A stretch of 64,000 bases of DNA from Symsagittifera roscoffensis (Eukaryota; Xenacoelomorpha; Acoela; Convolutidae), in the NCBI RefSeq assembly GCF_963678635.1, contig NC_087069.1, positions 31,538,776-31,602,775 of the forward strand, given 5' to 3'. Both the position numbers and the translations under genes were made by a program. How positions within the stretch are numbered: position 1 is the first letter of the stretch; every line of letters begins with the position of its first letter. Of this stretch, positions 61,984 to 64,000 are shown one piece after another. The notes under the pieces were generated by a model that ran no database searches, was not told the DNA's origin, and saw only the letters and a program-made list of their open reading frames with translations.

Positions 61984-64000
61984 GTGCCCGATGTCACAAC
62001 ACTCGTCCTCAACTCACGCGGACAATAAACCCTTAAATTTTCATGAATTAGGGAAAAGACAGTAAAACGTAAAAACAATTTTTTGCTTCTTTTCTTTTAA
62101 TTTAAATCAGAAGGTTAAAAGTTATCACGGTTACCGAAGTTACTTCACTAGCCCTTTGTCATTTCAGCCAGTCAAACATCTATGGAGTTTAACGTGAAAG
62201 TGTTCAAAATAGTTATAAGTCAATACAATTTAATTCGAAGTCGAACGTTTTCGCTCTAACTAGCATCATCAACTAATTACAACTGAAATTCGGATTGGAG
62301 TATAAAAAAACGTCTACAAAAAAACGTCTGCACACAGGAAAAAAAGTCTACACGCAGGACAAAAAAAGTCTACATACAGGACAAAAAACGTCTATCACAC
62401 ATGACAGAAAACGACTTCAAAACAGTTTCTCATCTCTTTTGAACTTTCTTTTTGAAAAGTTGCTGAATTCAAAGAACAGTCCACTTTTTTAAGATTTGAT
62501 TTTAAAAATCATATTTGAGTTTTAATAACAAAAAAACTCTCATTTTTGAGATAACCCAGACATAACCTAGAGATAATTCAGAAAATACATCTCAATGTTG
62601 GCAATTTTTGTAAATTCCTATCACATGTTAAAATCGACGTTTTAATAAGGAAATTTTTCGAAAAATCATGATTTTTTCAAATCAAACTGAAAGAATTAAA
62701 TTGTAATAAATAATCTGAGACAAAAACCATCCTGAGTTATCTTATAACAACAAAATTAAAAAAAAGTTAAATTCCGAATTACTACCGAAATTTGCCTTGT
62801 TGCAATTTTTGGGCCGATTTAAAGCCCAAATTACTACCGAACTTTGCCTTGTTGTAATTTCTTGTTGTAATTTTTCACCGACTCAAAGAATCCCAGTTTG
62901 ATGCCTATGTATCCAAAAAACCATCACCAGAAGAGCTTGCTGCTGAGAAGAAAGTCCTGAAACTAAGGTACGACCTTGTGAAGAGTGGCCAGGTAATCAA
63001 ATCAAACAGCAAAATCAGACATGGCAAACTTTACGTAGACAACCAAGAATATAAGGCAATTGCTTGACTAGAACAAACAAATCTCATGCTGATAAACCTA
63101 CGATCAATCAAAAAACCTAACGCAGTCTACCATTTTGCGCGAACTTCCGGCGGGACAGAAAGAAACGAATAAAGGCCTCTGTAACGAAAAAGTATTGCGA
63201 AGGAGGGTAGGAATTTTCTAGAATTTTTATTTTTAAAATTTCGATCGAAGAGTGAATATTTCTCAGAAATACAAAAAAGACGGCCATTTTGACTAAAAAG
63301 GACAAAAAAAACAGAACAACAACAAATATAGTGAGAAATGGTCGTGCGGGAACACGAAAAAAACGGAGTCTCTTATCGTGGCAATAACACACGATAAGAT
63401 CCTTAGCAGTGGATATTAGTGGAGAAGGAAGCTTCAGTGGGGAAGGAATATTCCACGGAACCCTCCCGTGCCACAAATTGGAAGAGATAAGAACGTTATC
63501 TCGGGAAGATTACGGGAGCGGAGGCTTGGTCCCCCAGAGACTGTTGTATGTGAAGGGACTATATAGAACTGACTTTGTAGCTACTTGGATGTCGTGAAAC
63601 TTCGAATTAACACCGGTATAATTTGATATTTTAGAATATGAGTAGCTAGGAAGAGGAAAGGGTCAATCCATCTCCAATGGATTTAATATAGAACTGTCAC
63701 ACAAAAACATATAAAAATAGGGTATTCGAGCCGTGTTTTTAATAGAAATCACGTAGTCTGAGGATCCGAGACTCAGCTATGTGGTTGCGTTCACATGTAA
63801 ACGAAAGCTGATCAAAAGTCGTTTGACTGATGGCCTAAAAATAGTAACTTTTTACTTAGCCCTAAACAGACCAGAAAATCAACTGGCAAGGTCGAGACGG
63901 TGAAAAACGAGTAAGAATAAGGTAACTGACGCCTGCCAGTCGTTAATAGGTACTTTTTCTACGCTCCGTCGCTGTGTAGTATTTGGGCGAATGTTACATA
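61984..64000 (-). repeat. Right-hand tandem repeat, unit 2, cut by window edge
   Basis: Matches unit 1 with offset 2725-2728 and very few changes; its reversed core starts near 63137 and runs off the window. It again carries the lysine-rich fragment (62858-63067). Confidence 0.88.

Overview
The window looks like a piece of an AT-rich, intron-bearing animal genome, probably an invertebrate; the species cannot be named from sequence alone. The case for an animal is a complete, 20-exon P5B-type ATPase gene of the ATP13A2/ATP13A3 kind on the minus strand (39828-58300), with GT-AG introns and a reading frame that stays open through every junction. A second, short two-exon gene for an 86-residue membrane-anchored protein lies just upstream on the same strand (58885-59201). 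Almost everything else is mobile or repeated DNA.

Layout, left to right. 1-2450: the 3' part of a protein-primed family B DNA polymerase gene of the Polinton/adintovirus kind, cut by the left window edge and interrupted by a 348-base GT-AG gap that holds a perfect 13-bp hairpin. 2804-3019: a fold-back repeat with poly-C runs. 3974-30028: remains of one large Ty3/gypsy-type LTR retroelement with an envelope region. Two LTRs of about 360 bp lie in the same orientation, with a primer-binding site beside the left one and gag, protease and env remnants between them. The reverse transcriptase, RNase H and integrase are missing. The element is swollen by an 8.4-kb tandem array of 2.6-kb units (4878-13252) and by two internal duplications. 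29804-35848: a 3038-bp tandem duplication that begins inside the right LTR. 35849-39827: non-coding DNA with SINE-like pieces.

39828-58300: the ATPase gene. Its large introns hold MITEs (one nested inside another), tRNA-related SINEs and a SINE with a 12-bp target duplication. 59256-64000: two tandem 2.7-kb units. They carry, in reverse orientation, the same 1.55-kb core found in the left array, but joined to a different flank.

How the genes work together: the ATPase is a housekeeping endolysosomal transporter and has no visible link to the mobile DNA beyond hosting it in introns. The polymerase fragment and the retroelement are separate selfish elements. All splice sites, frame counts and repeat boundaries were worked out by eye; no alignment or database search was run.
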